DNA of 64,000 nucleotides, from positions 37,678-101,677 of the forward strand of contig JADNRV010000182.1 in the NCBI GenBank assembly GCA_015499995.1, read 5' to 3'. This DNA comes from Flammula alnicola. Lineage: Eukaryota; Basidiomycota; Agaricomycetes; Agaricales; Strophariaceae. This document shows positions 26,498-39,230 of the stretch, one piece after another. Every line of letters starts with the position of its first letter. The first letter of the stretch is position 1. Below the pieces are notes generated by a model. The model was not told the DNA's origin. It saw nothing but the letters and a program-made list of their open reading frames with translations, and did not search any database. The translations under genes were made by a program, and so were the position numbers.

Positions 26498-27545
26498 ACA
26501 TTGTATTAGATTACTTGCACTTCCTCATATTCATGATTCCTTACTGCTTATTTATGCCATGCGGTGTTATTCATTCCCCTCTGTAACTTCTAACACTGAA
26601 TTTCAATAGCAAAGCCACTAAGCTTACTCACAACAAGAGAGATTAGATTAGATAATGGTCAGCTTATTTTCTCCTGCAAAGGAGGTCTTCTCTTCACACC
26701 ATGTTTATCCATCCCAGTTTACAGCCTATGCAATTTTCCTACCTACTTCTGCTACACTTGGTCACTGGTTCTTTCAAAGCCTTCTATGTAATTAAGTGTG
26801 CAGAGCATCACACTAATGAGATTACTTGGTAGATTGCCCTTGAGACAGCATGGCAGGGTGCAGCTCTATCTATTTTATTAAATGACATCATTCACATGCA
26901 CCAAATGCAGATGGAGACAAACCAGCAGGACAACCTGATTGACTGAACAATAGAAAGCCTGGCCCTCAAAGTCCTGCAACTACTATCTCTTGGACAACTG
27001 TTTCACCATATGAGAAATGCAGAAAATTACAAGAAATAAAGACATAGACTATATCAGATTATCCTCGACACATTTGCTAAGCTTCCCTGCAAACATCTCT
27101 GCCTTCTCCTTTGAAAACTTCCATATGCTGATGCTCTTCCATTTTGTAATAATATTGCTATCCTCAATCTCCCCTATTATTGCCACCACCTGAGAACCAA
27201 GACTGCATGCTTTGTCCTGTACAAGATCATGATGATCCTGAAGAAAGTGAAAAATGGCTGAGAGCCATGTGGACACCACTGGCATATTGGATGAGAGAAC
27301 TTCAGTATAGACTGCATGCATCAATACCATCACCACTGTAAATATAGATAAGCATATAGGAAGAGTCAAGTGGTAACAACACAGACAAACAGAAAGTGTC
27401 AAGACTTCAACATCATTCAAGGCCTTTATATGAGTAGTCAGGCCATAGTAAATGTTTAGAGCAGAGGAACTATAAATACCGGTGTATACATGTGAAAGAT
27501 TGGACCAAATGCAGATGTAAGGAGCATGGTGAATTCATTATCCTG
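26498..27545. other. AT-rich stretch before the tandem array
   Basis: No gene is supported. A 123-codon minus-strand frame (27049-27420, TTG first codon) contains a sensible-looking segment (SLGSQVVAIIGEIEDSNII) that may be an exon of a repeat-associated gene, but I see no start, splice partner or known domain. The base composition and word usage differ from the flanking genes and resemble the array that follows. Confidence 0.35.
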
Positions 27546-30065
27546 CCATAGGAGGTCAGCAAGTGCAGAAAGAAGACTAACATTATGCAGACACACATGC
27601 TATGCAACAACAGCCAAGAAGAGGTCAGCAGATGGAGAGAGCAGATGGAGGACACACAGACTCACATCCTAAGCAACAACAGCCAAGAAGAGGTCAGCAG
27701 ATGGAGAAGGCGGATGAAGGACATGCAGACTCACATCCTATGCAAAGATGGCCAAGAAGAGGTCAGCAGACGGAGAAGGCAGATGGAGGACATGCAGACT
27801 CACATCCTATGCAAAGATGGCCAAGAAGAGGTCAGCAGATGGAGAAGGCAGATGGTGGAGATGCAGACTCACATACTATGCAACAACGGCCAAGAAGAGG
27901 TCAGCAGATGGAGATGGCAGATAGAGGACATGCAGACTCACACGCTACACAACACAACAACCGCCAAGAAGAGGTCAGCAGACAGAGAAGGCAGATGGAG
28001 GACATGCAGACTCACATGCTACACAACAACCGCCAAGAAGAGGTCAGGAGACAGAGAAGGCAGATGGAGGACAGGCAGACTCACACGCTATACAATGACA
28101 GCCAAGAAGATGTCAGCAGATGGAGAAGGCAGATGGAGGACATGCAGACTCACATCCTATGCAAAGATGGCCAAGAAGATGTCAACAGATGGAGAAGACA
28201 GATGGAGGACATGCAGACTCACATACTATGCAAAGATGGCCAAGAAGAGGTCAGCAGACGGAGAAGGCAGATGGAGGACATGCAGACTCACATACTATGC
28301 AATGACCGCCAAGAAGAGGTCAGCAGACGGAGAAGGCAGATAGAGGACATGCAGACTCACATCCTATGCAACGAAGGCCAAGAAGAGGTCAGCAGATGGA
28401 GAAGGCAGATGAAGGACATGCAGACTCACATCCTATGCAAAGATGGCCAAGAAGAGGTCAGCAGATGGAGATGGCAGATGGAGGACATGCAGACTCACAC
28501 GCTACACAACACAACAACCGCCAAGAAGAGGTCAGCAGACAGAGAAGGCAGATGGAGGACATGCAGACTCACACGCTACACAACAACCGCCAAGAAGAGG
28601 TCAGGAGACAGAGAAGGCAGATGGAGGACAGGCAGACTCACATGCTACACAATGACAGCCAAGAAGATGTCAGCAGATGGAGAAGGCAGATGGAGGACAT
28701 GCAGACTCACATCCTATACAACGAAGGCCAAGAAGAGGTCAGCAGATGGAGAAGGCAGATGAAGGACATGCAGACTCACATCCTATGCAAAGATGGCCAA
28801 GAAGAGGTCAGCAGACGGAGAAGGCAGATGGAGGACATGCAGACTCACATCCTATGCAAGGAAGGCCAAGAAGAGGTCAGCAGAGGGAGAAGGCAGATGG
28901 AGGACATGCAGACTCACATACTATGCAACGATGGCCAAGAAGAGGTCAGCAGACGGAGAATGCAGATGGCAGATGCAGACTCACATACTATGCAACAACA
29001 GCCAAGAAGAGGTCAGCAGACGGAGAAGGCAGATGGAGGACATGCAGACTCACATCCTATGCAAAGATGGCCAAGAAGAGGTCAGCAGACAGAGAAGGCA
29101 GATGGAGGACATGCAGACTCACATCCTATGCAAAGATGGCCAAGAAGAGGTCAGCAGACGGAGAAGGCAGATGGAGGACATGCAGACTCACATCCTATGC
29201 AACGAAGGCCAAGAAGAGGTCAGCAGATGGAGAAGGCAGATGGAGGACATGCAGACTCACATACTATGCAACGATGGCCAAGAAGAGGTCAGCAGACGGA
29301 GAAGGCAGATGGCAGACATGCAGACTCACATACTATGCAACGATGGCCAAGAAGAGGTCAGCAGATGGAGAAGGCAGATGAAGGACATGCAGACTCACAT
29401 CCTATGCAAAGATGGCCAAGAAGAGGTCAGCAGATGGAGATGGCAGATGGAGGACATGCAGACTCACACGCTACACAACACAACAACGGCCAAGAAGAGG
29501 TCAGCAGACAGAGAAGGCAGATGGAGGACATGCAGACTCACACGCTACACAATGATGGCCAAGAAGAGGTCAGCAGACGGAGAAGGCAGATGGAGGACAT
29601 GCAGACTCACACGCTACACAATGACAGCCAAGAAGATGTCAGCAGATGGAGAAGGCAGATGGAGGACATGCAGACTCACATACTATGCAACAACGGCCAA
29701 GAAGAGGTCAGCAGATGGAGATGGCAGATGAAGGACATGCAAACTCACATACTAAGCAACAACAGCCAAGAAGAGGTCAGCGGATGGAGAAGGCGGATGA
29801 AGGACATGCAGACTCACATCCTATGCAAAGATGGCCAAGAAGAGGTCAGCAGACGGAGAAGGCAGATGGAGGACATGCAGACTCACATCCTATGCAAAGA
29901 TGGCCAAGAAGAGGTCAGCAGATGGAGAAGGCAGATGGCGGAGATGCAGACTCACATACTATGCAACAACAGCCAAGAAGAGGTCAGCAGATGGAGATGG
30001 CAGATGGAGGACACGCAAACTCACATCCTAAGCAACAACAGCCAAGAAGAGGTCAGCGGATGGCA
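27546..30065 (+). repeat. 69-bp tandem repeat array, ~36 copies
   Basis: A unit of 69 bp, typified by gccaagaagaggtcagcaga ... ggacatgcagactcaca ... tatgcaa, is repeated head-to-tail about 36 times with scattered substitutions. The first copy (from about 27546) is degenerate. Because 69 is a multiple of three and the unit has no stop on the plus strand, all three plus frames stay open for long stretches, e.g. with 23-residue units QEEVSRRRRQMEDMQTHILC-KDG. The minus strand has stops in all frames. A three-unit block carrying longer units with a cacaacacaacaac insert recurs near 27911, 28468 and 29437, showing larger duplications inside the array. The insert is not a multiple of three and switches the frame. 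Confidence 0.95.
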
Positions 30066-30400
30066 TGGAGGTCGACTCAGCTTACCATCTACAAAGACAA
30101 GCAGTAGTTATCTGTGGTTTGTTCGACCCTTTCATTGCTCTTACTCACCATATGTGCAATTACCCTTTCCATCATGTAAAGCATGTCTGGTGCCTTTGAG
30201 CCCAGTTTGGTACCCGACTCTGAATACGCTCAAGGTCAGTCCTTTCGATACAAGCACCCATTACCATTACTTACTATGGTTTGATTCCAAGACCCTATAT
30301 AGTAATTAGGATGTCATTAGGGCCTATTCGTTCAATGAAACCCTCCTTACCAATAAAAACACCAAAATCCGGACTTCGACAGATTTCGGCCCCACACGAC
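30066..30400. other. junction between the array and the truncated G-domain gene
   Basis: The plus-strand frame from the array runs on to 30309 without recognisable motifs. Here the minus-strand G-domain gene loses its homology to the intact paralogue. No terminal repeats or target-site duplication could be defined. Confidence 0.4.
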
Positions 30401-31472
30401 GGACAGCAATGTCTTGACCCTTGGCCCAGTCAGACCCTCCTCTGTTGCCTTGATCAAATCTCCACATGCTGCCGTTGACTGAGCTGTAGGCTTTTGCATG
30501 TCTGAATATAGTCAAGTCAACGGTTCTCAACAGGACTCAGGCAGCTAACCATACCACTAGTTGTGAGAAACGCAATGCAAGAGTTGGTCTGGCTCAACTC
30601 CCTGAGCTCCTCCTCACGTTCCTTCACACGTTGGGCAACTTGAATCTCTGCCTGGGCACGGGCTTCCTTCTTAAAGGCTCGGCTGACAGTGCTATCCGAT
30701 AAACTTGAATTGTCCACGATGCACCGCGTGACCTTTCCGACCGCTCCGTCGCGCTTCGTAAAGATGACAACCAGCGGAGCTATGTGACTGTCAAAACCAA
30801 GACTAATTACAATTTATTTGCTGCTCACCATCTCCCTTCAACCAGCGACAAAATTCCTTTTCTGTCTCGAGGAACTCGCGAGGGTCGTCAAGTGGGAGGC
30901 ACATCCTGAGGAAGGCTTCAGAGAATTCGACTTGCAGGACACGACAAGCAATATCCATACCATATAGCATGCAGCTGCGTCTGGAGACTTTTCGCTGCAG
31001 ATGAACGATCCTCTACAAATTGCCGTACTGTGGAAAGCTCTTCGGAGGAGCCAGCTTCGAAACCGCGCGAGTCGTGGAAGACAAATCCAGGCAGGGAGGG
31101 AAAGCAGATCTCATCATCTATATTGTGCAAACCGCGCTAGCAGCGATGCGGACAAGTGAGCACCCAGCAAAAGCGACCTGACGAGAAACGCACATCGCTC
31201 TGGCCTTTAATCGCCTACAGATCGACTCGATCAGAGCTAAGAATCGCAAACATTCAAACACGACGTACCTGGCCAGCCAATAACTCGCCATCCCGCCAGA
31301 CCTTTGCCTTGTCTATGGAGGAGCCGGTGAGTCTCTCGAGGATCGTCGTCTTTCCAGCATTTGCGCGGCCCAAGATAAGGACCCTGAATTCCAAATGTCG
31401 TCTCTTCCAGAACGATAAGTCGTCGTGGTCCGAGATCTTGTCGCTGGAGGATGTGTCGGTATCGGAAGCCAT
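30355..31472 (-). pseudogene. G-domain (P-loop GTPase) gene, 3'-truncated
   Basis: Exons (minus): 31472-31269, 31214-31194 (21 nt), 31136-30961, 30905-30829, 30779-30555 and 30501 to a stop near 30355. GTPase motifs are good: G1 ILGRANAGKTTILERL, G3 HDSRGFEAG, G4 IFTKRDG. The joined second and third exons read KGQSDRGLHNIDDEI, a stretch I know from the expanded basidiomycete G-domain family. The last exon is recognisable as far as GPRVKTLLSV, aligned with the middle of the paralogue at 32-34 kb, then reads unrelated residues to a stop. The whole C-terminal half is missing where the 69-bp-array DNA begins. It is probably non-functional, but the G domain alone is intact. It is divergently arranged with the paralogue. 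Confidence 0.7.
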
Positions 31473-32011
31473 CGATGGCAGAAGAACTGAAGGAGGGAGT
31501 GATCAACGATGGAAGCAAATCTCACCTACTTATTTATGAACGTAGCACTGCAGTTCCGATGTCGACGGCGCTTCCCACGGGCCTCGATTCTATGCAACAT
31601 ATACTCTGTACCACGATGTTACGCGTTACGCAACATTGTTGTATTTGAATTTTGAGTTCAAAATCGACCGTGACCCGTTCGTTACACGGCCGCAAGTCGC
31701 TCAGATGCCTTTGGCCCCAATGGTCCTCGACGACCTCCGATGTCATTTCCATCGCAAGTTCGGGTCATTCACGCTTGAATATGCATCTGCTACAATTCGG
31801 GTTCCGCTATCTCTAACCCCGACCTTGCAGAGGTCTGCTCGATGCGGTTTGGGCACCTGTCAACCTCTGAGAAAATTCGGCGTGCAGTTTGATACATAAT
31901 AGTGATATGCATTGAAGACACTGTATATGTAGGTGTTTGTGCGGAAGCTGTCCCACATGATGCAGCCTGGTGTCTACTTATCATAATCTTGCATTCTTCT
32001 GAACGACAGCC
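31473..32011. other. region between two divergent G-domain genes
   Basis: About 540 bp. No supported gene. It probably holds the promoters of both divergent G-domain genes. Confidence 0.5.
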
Positions 32012-34043
32012 ATGTCTGGTGAAGCCGTACTTGTGCCCTACACCGATATCCTGCGCCAAGAATGTCCTCGGTAAGCTCATATCCACGGTTCTCCTGTGCC
32101 TATCTCAACTTTTTCACCTCGAAGCCTTCGCATTCTCGTCGCGGGAAAAGTACGTGGTGTATGTTCGATAATTCCAGTCTATCGTTAACCGAAGCCGCAA
32201 GTCCGGCGCAGGAAAGTCCGCATTGATCAACGCTGTGTTCGGCGTTGATGTGACGGTGAGCGCTTTATCCTTCTGTCCCCATCTATATTCTCATCTTTCG
32301 CGAAGCCCGTGTCTCACAAGAATCCTGGAGAGCATGACATCGATAAGCCGCTCATCTTCGCGGAAAATGATCGTGTCATCATCCATGACTCCAAAGGATT
32401 CGAGGCGGGGGAGGAAACAAACGTACAGAAGGTTTTGGACTTTATTGAACGTCGATCCAAGATGCCAGCGCTTGGTGATCGATTGCACGCGATCTGGTTA
32501 GATCAAGCAAAGTGACCGCCGTTACACTTCTCAAGTTCTTGCATTAGGATTTGCGCCGAAATACCGTTTGCAGGCGCCCGACTATTTGAGAAGGGTGTGG
32601 AACGTATTTTGAAAGAATGCCGGGGGAATGGTTCGTCTTCGATCCGTCTTTATTTCCCACCTCATTTCACCGCTTCAGTTCCAATCATTGTGGTTTTCAC
32701 TAAACTTGATATCCTTCGCGAGACTCAGGAGAAAATACTTGAGGAGGATCTGGAAGGGCAAGGCGAGGAGATGGATGACGAGGCATTTGAGGCAAAAGTT
32801 GAAGCTGTTGTTGATGAGGCTGTGCAGAACCTTTGTGTCGAGCCCTTACGTGCACTTACGCCCTCAGATTGCCCGGAATACCCATGGGTTGCGACGTCAA
32901 GTGGGTATGCTCTTCAACTCTCGAAACTCAAGTTTTGATATATTATTGATCAGATGGACGTGAATCACGGTTCAAGAAGACGATCACAAAGTTGGTCAAC
33001 CTCGCCCTTGAATCGGCCGAGATAGAGAAGGTTTGGATCGGAATGGCTATCGCACAACGGTCTCACGCCAAAGCGAGCATCGAAGCGTCCATTCGGTAAG
33101 ATAATTCACTCTCTTCCTGCATTTAGGTTCTTATGCCTTCTGATTCACCACCAGCATCGGAAGGAAACGTAGGACTGCAATGGATCTGATTCGATCTTTA
33201 TTCTGAGCCTTTGGGCAGGGTATTGGCATGGCCTCTTTTCCGACATCTTTCTGGGCTTCACTATGAGAAGATTGCTGGATGTTTTGCAAAAAGACATCGT
33301 CAACGTGTGGAACATGGAGGATCCTGAAAACGTGGGTGATGATTCCTGCCCGCCGCAAAGACTCTCGCTCATTCTTCATCGATCATTAGTGTCTCAAAAG
33401 ACCAGAGTTTCTTGCGTTATTATCAGTGTTGGTGGAGGATCTATCTGACGAGAACAGGTATGTGTCGGTGTCGCTGCCCCATGCTCATTCTGAGTCTCTT
33501 TGCCAGAAACAACTATCCTTTGACCAAGGCGGCCGTGCAAGCAGTCATTGAACACCCGACCGCCATTATCACCGCTGGGCCCACTGCGATAGTCGTTCTG
33601 TTTGCGGAATGGGTACGAGGGACGTACAAGAAGACGTCAGTGGCTTTCATTCCTTCGCTATACGCTGCCCATCTGACAATCACGTTGATATCAGGAAAAG
33701 CTCTGTCCGCTGTCTGATGGGGTTCCTCGTTGACCTCACACTCACTATGGACACCCTGTTCTATCTCGTTCTTGCTGGCGGTGGGAAACCCATGAAAATC
33801 GGGCTCGTTAACCGTGCACTCCGGATCTACAAGACTCGAAAGGCGCCCGTCCATGCCAGCATCAGAGCGTGGGCGGATGGCTGGAGCCTGTTCGGTCACC
33901 TGGACGCAAATGTCGTCATCACCAAGATTGCGGACATAATAAAGGAGCACAGTGTGAAGCCCGAATTGTGGGATATGAAGGACGAGGTCGTCGACGAGTC
34001 CTGGATGGTTGTGGATGCGCTGAGGGAGACGGAGATGGTATGA
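32012..34043 (+). CDS. G-domain-containing protein (P-loop GTPase)
   Basis: Twelve exons: 32012-32070, 32125-32149 (25 nt), 32202-32255, 32306-32496, 32548-32630, 32679-32900, 32954-33095, 33155-33168 (14 nt), 33219-33331, 33390-33457, 33507-33635 and 33695-34043; 482 aa. The P-loop AGKSGAGKSALIN is formed across an intron after AGK. G3 is IHDSKGFEAG and G4 is VVFTKLD. An acidic helical segment (EDLEGQGEEMDDEAFE) follows, then a C-terminal half with hydrophobic helices that resembles the IRG/AIG1-like fungal G-domain family. Function is unknown in this family. The junction at 32900/32954 uses GTGGGT; the alternative donor five bases on breaks the frame. Confidence 0.85.
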
Positions 34044-34449
34044 AACTAGTAGACGTTTTGATTGTACGTACCGCTTGTAATGTTTAGTTAGTGTAAATTC
34101 CCGCTGGAAGTCTCCTGCACTCGAAGCTGGCTCAATTACGGCGATCGATGTCGGGAGAATTGCTTGTACGGGGAAAGAGTTGGTGTGCGGGAGTTGCTAT
34201 GTCCTTCCACCTCGATGCCTATATTCAAGGCAGTGAGAGGACATCCATTTATGCAATCGCGTGATCGACGAAACCGTGACATCGCGTGGTGTCACCTCTT
34301 CGTTCTGAACTTTCTATAACAAGTACGTTATCCCACCTGCAAAGTCCATTTTACGACCAGCCCAACGCAAAATTCTTCAAATCAACGATCCATCGGCGGA
34401 AGGTTCAACGTGCAATTTATCAACGGTTTCTTAACCAAGTTCGACATTA
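34044..34449. other. intergenic, upstream of NUP84
   Basis: About 400 bp without a supported gene. Probable promoter of the nucleoporin gene. Confidence 0.5.
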
Positions 34450-37400
34450 ATGTCGGAGGGCCTCTACTCGTCATGTGCGGAAGTCTTGTCAATAGCCCAG
34501 TCATTCAAAGACGATTTAGCGGCTATTTTGGACCCAGAATCAGGGTATGCACCGCGCATGCGCCAGGTGTGCGAAGACCAGTGAGTTTTGTATTTTCTTT
34601 TGTTGCGCTTTCGTCCTGAAGAATACCAGAATCGAAGAATTGGAAGATAGACCGGACAGTCGCACTCTACGAGATGAGATTGAGGTGTTGCGCCTTGAAC
34701 AAAATACCTGGGGTCTCCTACAAGCTGTTATGCCGTTCGTGAAGTTCGTTGTTTTCTCTGAGAGGCCACTCAAACATCTCTATTCAGCGCCCGCAAAACC
34801 GATCCACCACACACGCAGTCAGCCAAAGACCTCTTACTGGACAACCCATATACACCAACCTCCACATTAGCTCAAGCCATCTTGCAGGCCACTCCTCTGC
34901 TCTCTGAACTCATCGTTGTCCGAGAATGGCTACAAGAAACCGCCCCAACGCCGGCACCGCCAGAAGCCAACACAGGCTACTGGAAGTTCACCAAGCACAC
35001 TATTATGCAGAGTCTACGAATAGGACACACACTCAGGGATTCTATTGTGTCCGAAATGGATCCTGATGTCGTGAACAGAGGAGACGGGACGGCGCTCGCG
35101 GCAGACGATTCAGTGAGTCCGTGTATTAATGTCCAACAAGGCACTAACCTTCGATTTAGAGCTATGAAAAAAGTTTGCTTCAAGCCCTCTATGGATACGT
35201 CCGGGCAGGCCGACTAGACGACGCAGTTGAAGTTTGTCGACGGGCACATCAACCATGGCGGGCAGCAAGCATACGAGGTTCTCTCCTTTTCCAATGGAAA
35301 GCCCTTTGTGAGTGGCACTAGCTGTTTAAGTCACCTTTTAGCTAATAGTGGAACAAGCTACGGAAAGAAGAGACGAAGATAGTGATGAGGAGGATAGCGA
35401 GCCAGAGGCCTGGTCAGGCAACCGTAACCGCAAACTGTGGAAGTCGATGTGCATCAGGGCCGCTCTCAGCGTATGTCAATTTTCGCCTTCTACTCCCCAA
35501 CTCGTTGATGGTATCATTATTCTCTCCAGCCAGCACTCTCAGACCAAGAACGTCTCCTCTACGCCTCCATGGTGCCCTCTCCACAAACCACGAGCATCCT
35601 CAAATCCGCATGCCGGACATGGGAAGACCATCTATGGGCCGACATCAGCGTCATGTGCGAGGAGAAAGCAAGTCGCGAGTTGGCACGTCTCGCGACGGGA
35701 AGCTTTTGGGAGGGCGGCGTGGATGCGCTGGAGAAAGGTGTAGATGAGCTGCGGAACTTGCAAGTTCAGCAAGACGACGACGAATGGGATAAAGAGGTTG
35801 TCAGGACGCTGGAAAGCCTGAAAAGCATTGCCGTTCTTGAAGGGTGAGTTTACATTTTCTTTGCCTATGACCCAAGAGCTGATTAATTGCCAGGCCTCCT
35901 GCGGACCATGCTTTCCACTTTGCACAACTCTATATTATCTTGGAGCGGACGGATGCACTGCTAGACGTATTTGCAGGAGGATTACAAGATGGCATATACT
36001 CTCCAGCAACATTCGAGTAAGCTTGTCGCGACCCACTTTTATCACGAGAAATGCAGACGACAAACCTTGCACTTCTTCTAGGTATGATGCCATGTGCCGG
36101 TTCTTCGCTCATTTGTGTCTCTTCCTACAAATGATCGATGTTCCAGTGCCACCACGGTCAACACAGATCATTTTGGAGTCCTATCTTGGCGTACTGGAGG
36201 TACGGATGACGCCAGTTCACTTTGAGCAATATGCCCAGAGCTGAACGTTTTGTCCTATTGTAGGAAGCGGGCCAACGAGATCTGATAGCTCTCTATGCCG
36301 GCGCCCTTGGCGACAACGCGGTCGAGCGTTATGCTGCATTCTTGGTTTCGCTTGCCCTCTCAGCTGACTTTACCGAGCGGCGGCTGGCGCTGACGCGGGC
36401 GAGCGAACATGGGTTAGACGTTGAACGTGTTGCAGTTGTCACAGCGGAAAGGACAATCGAAAAGGCCTTTGGCGTACGTGTTTTTCGCATTTATTTTTCT
36501 TTGGATGTCGCCTTTACGCTACATAACGCAACATATTGCTTTTATGATGTAGATGCTGCCCACATTGAAGGAACCCCTGCCCTCGATTATCACCCTCCAG
36601 CCACCTCCAAACGAGTCAGAAATGTTTTTGTTGCGTTCTATCGAGTGGACAACGTTCATGGAATCGACGTATGACGTGGCACTTGAGCAGGCCACCGTCA
36701 TTCTGCGATACTTCCTGGGTATGCACCTTTTTTTTTTTTTTTGCTTTCCTGTGACTTTTATATTTCATTCCTGACATTGCTGAAATAGGTGCCGGCCGTG
36801 TCCAAGCCGCTCAATCGCTACTCAGTCTCCTGCCTGTTGAACTCGCCTCCATAGCAGAGCCTGAGGAGGTCGCGACAGAGTACCTCCACTATCGGCAATT
36901 CTTCGTCATCTGGGAGACGATTGCGCGTGTTGTTGAGTGTCAGGCCCAAGAAAGCACCTTTACTCAAGGACCAGGGACCACTCGCGAAACGAAGGCCGCT
37001 TGGGTTGCGGATTATCGGGTGTGTCTTGTCCCCAGTCTGAGGATGTCTGCGGAGCAGAACTTACGATTTTTCTGGGTTGTAGGGACTTATTGATCAAGCT
37101 CACGATCAGATTATGAAGCTGCTTACTACGGAATGGCTAGTATCAGACGTCGATGATGTTGGAGGTTTGTTCTGTCTCTGACCTTCTGTCTGCGTGATAT
37201 TCACGTGTTGTTTTTTTTCTCTAGGCGACCGTAGACGACGCGAACTCATCAGAATAAGGCAGATCTACGTGCCGGAGCTCATCCTCAGACTCCACTACTT
37301 GCTGTTCTCATCGCGGAAACTCGTTCCAGAGTACGTTCCCTCATATCCGTCAAAATTTCGTGTTCTGATTCCGTTGGTGACATCTTCAGAAACCTAAAAC

Positions 37401-37573
37401 GTGCTTTAGAACTCGCAAACGTTGTCGCTGACTCGCGATATAAACTGTACGAAGATTTCATGAACGATGGCGGTAGGAGTTTGGCAGAATACCTTGGTGC
37501 TGTACGCCAAGCCATTTTAGCTGGGTTGGAGCATGGGGGCTCGGATCCTTTCAGAATCGTTTCTGGTCCTTGA
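34450..37573 (+). CDS. NUP84: nucleoporin Nup84/Nup107 family
   Basis: Fourteen exons: 34450-34580, 34630-34734, 34788-35112, 35160-35307, 35349-35470, 35530-35843, 35894-36016, 36082-36199, 36264-36473, 36553-36718, 36789-37018, 37083-37164, 37225-37330 and 37390-37573; 787 aa. The protein is all-helical. Family stretches include LRLEQNTWGLLQAVM, AGRLDDAVEVCRRAHQPWRA and SIRGSLLFQW. At the C-terminus come RIRQIYVPELILRLHYLL and NLKRALELANVVADSRYKLY, where Nup107 proteins have their conserved end. It is a core member of the Y-shaped (Nup84/Nup107-160) scaffold of the nuclear pore. Length fits the family (yeast 726). It converges on DPB4 with 164 bp between the stops. Confidence 0.93.
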
Positions 37574-37736
37574 TTTCAGTTTTGTCAGTAGTTATTTTTA
37601 TGCTTCCAATACCTGCTTCATGTTCCGGTCAAACAAAAGGACGTTTATGACTGCTGACCTGAGACTGGGACACGAAACTTGCTATATAATGTACATATAC
37701 GACGGAAGAAAAGTCGGAAACTACTGGGTACCTAGT

Positions 37737-38775
37737 CTAGTCATCAACATCCACCATCGAGGTCCGCTCCTCTACCCCTTTAGCATCCTTCTGCACTTCA
37801 AGCTCTTCAAGAGCGACCTTGTCTTCCAGCTCTTCCTCGTCCAGATCTTCGTCGCTCTCGATGACTTCGTCTTCTTCCAAATCCTCGTCTTGTTCTTGAC
37901 CGCCTAAATCGTCATCATCTACATCATGGTCCCCTGCAGGGCCCATGGCACTCGCACTTTCCTCTTCGTCGTCTACATCCATTGGAGCGCCTGCAGCAGA
38001 TGCTGCTGCACGGGCGGGAAGGTCGAGAGGTGCTGATGTGAATGGCGGTGGGAGCGGATTGCCTGAGCCTGCTTTCTCTTTGCCTTTGCCCTTGGGTGGT
38101 GCGGAGATACTGGAGCTCCCAGCGGGCGCTTTTCTTGTCGAGGCAGACGAGGCGCCGTTTGAGGTTCCCTTCTTTCCTTTGTCGTTTTTGGACAGTTCTC
38201 GATAAACTGCAAGCAAACACGGAGATAAATATATGAATAGAAAGCATGTAGCAAAATTTTGCTTACTTTGCAGCTCTCCCTGGAGCTTGTTTACCATATC
38301 ACTGAACTCGATCGTCTCCAGAGCCTTGAGGACATCAGACGCTGATATGCTTTTGTGCTGCTTTGATTGTGCGACATCATGCGCACTAAATAATGGTTAT
38401 AACGCGTCAAAAAACGCGTAGATTACGAAGGACAGTAGCATACATACGTTGCAGCTTTAGTGAAAGTGACCTCGTCAGAGTTTAGATAGAAAGAAGAATG
38501 CTGGCACTTACCCAAGTAATTGATGAAAACCGTTGATCCCTTGACCAGTGAAAGTACGGTCTCTTTCTGCAGCTTGACATTGTCAGGTAGCTAAGCAAGC
38601 GTATCAGTTAGCTCATCGACAACTATAAAAGAGAAAACTATGAAGCACGTACTGAAGACTTTGCGATCTTCATCACGACACTTTTGGGTAGCTCAAAGTT
38701 CTCAATTCCCTCAGAGACGAGGTCTTGCTGGGCTTGCGCCGATATAGGACCAGAGTACGTGTCTTTCCGAGGCAT
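37737..38775 (-). CDS. DPB4: Dpb4-like histone-fold protein (Pol epsilon / CHRAC subunit)
   Basis: Exons (minus): 38775-38653, 38590-38512, 38454-38448 (7 nt), 38385-38267 and 38206-37737; 265 aa. The histone fold reads ELPKSVVMKIAKSSLPDNVKL, LVKGSTVFINYLAATAHDVA, then KSISASDVLKALETIEF and VYRELS-like ending. This is the NF-YB-type fold of Dpb4/POLE3, which pairs with Dpb3/POLE4 in DNA polymerase epsilon and with Dls1 in the ISW2/CHRAC remodeller. A long acidic tail (many DDD/EED runs) with a Lys/Ser/Pro linker follows, as in this family. The 7-nt exon CTGCAAC is required to keep the ATAHDVA motif in frame. Confidence 0.92.
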
Positions 38776-39230
38776 GGCGCGTATAGCTGATATATTTCAG
38801 AGTAACTAGTTCGAGAGGATAGACCAGCGAAGAGAGAGGGTTCAAGGAAACTTCCCCCCACACGTGATGGAATCCCACTTCCTTATTTGTATGCGGCAAC
38901 TAATCGGCATCTCTGTGATGTCATCGAATCTGTACTCATTTGTGGACGATGAGCATGACAATTGCGTCTCCCTCCCTCATTTCCCACTCCGTTTTTCGGC
39001 CATAGATAATCCTTATATGCTTTGATTATCGCTATAATTACAAGCCCTTATACTAGGGTCACAATGAGATGTCTGTAAGGGGATGAGGAGGAAAGGAAGA
39101 GGCTAATCGGAAACGGTCCCGGAATGAAGCTTAGTAGGACAGACTGGAAGACAGACAATAACAGATAAATGAAATAAATACAGAAAAGGGGAAGGGAAGA
39201 GGAGACAGAAAAGGAAGAAAAGAACAGAGG
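38776..39230. other. intergenic
   Basis: About 455 bp between the start of DPB4 (minus) and the 3' end of the next minus-strand gene. No supported gene. Confidence 0.5.

Noticed and set aside
27546..30065. Regular array suggesting a CRISPR
   Set aside because: Units are contiguous 69-bp tandem copies with no unique spacers, in a eukaryotic genome.
27602..30309. Long plus-strand ORFs (up to 647 codons) in the tandem array as real proteins
   Set aside because: Openness follows from a stop-free unit of 69 bp in all three frames, and internal inserts shift the frame. No start context, splice pattern or domain supports any one frame.
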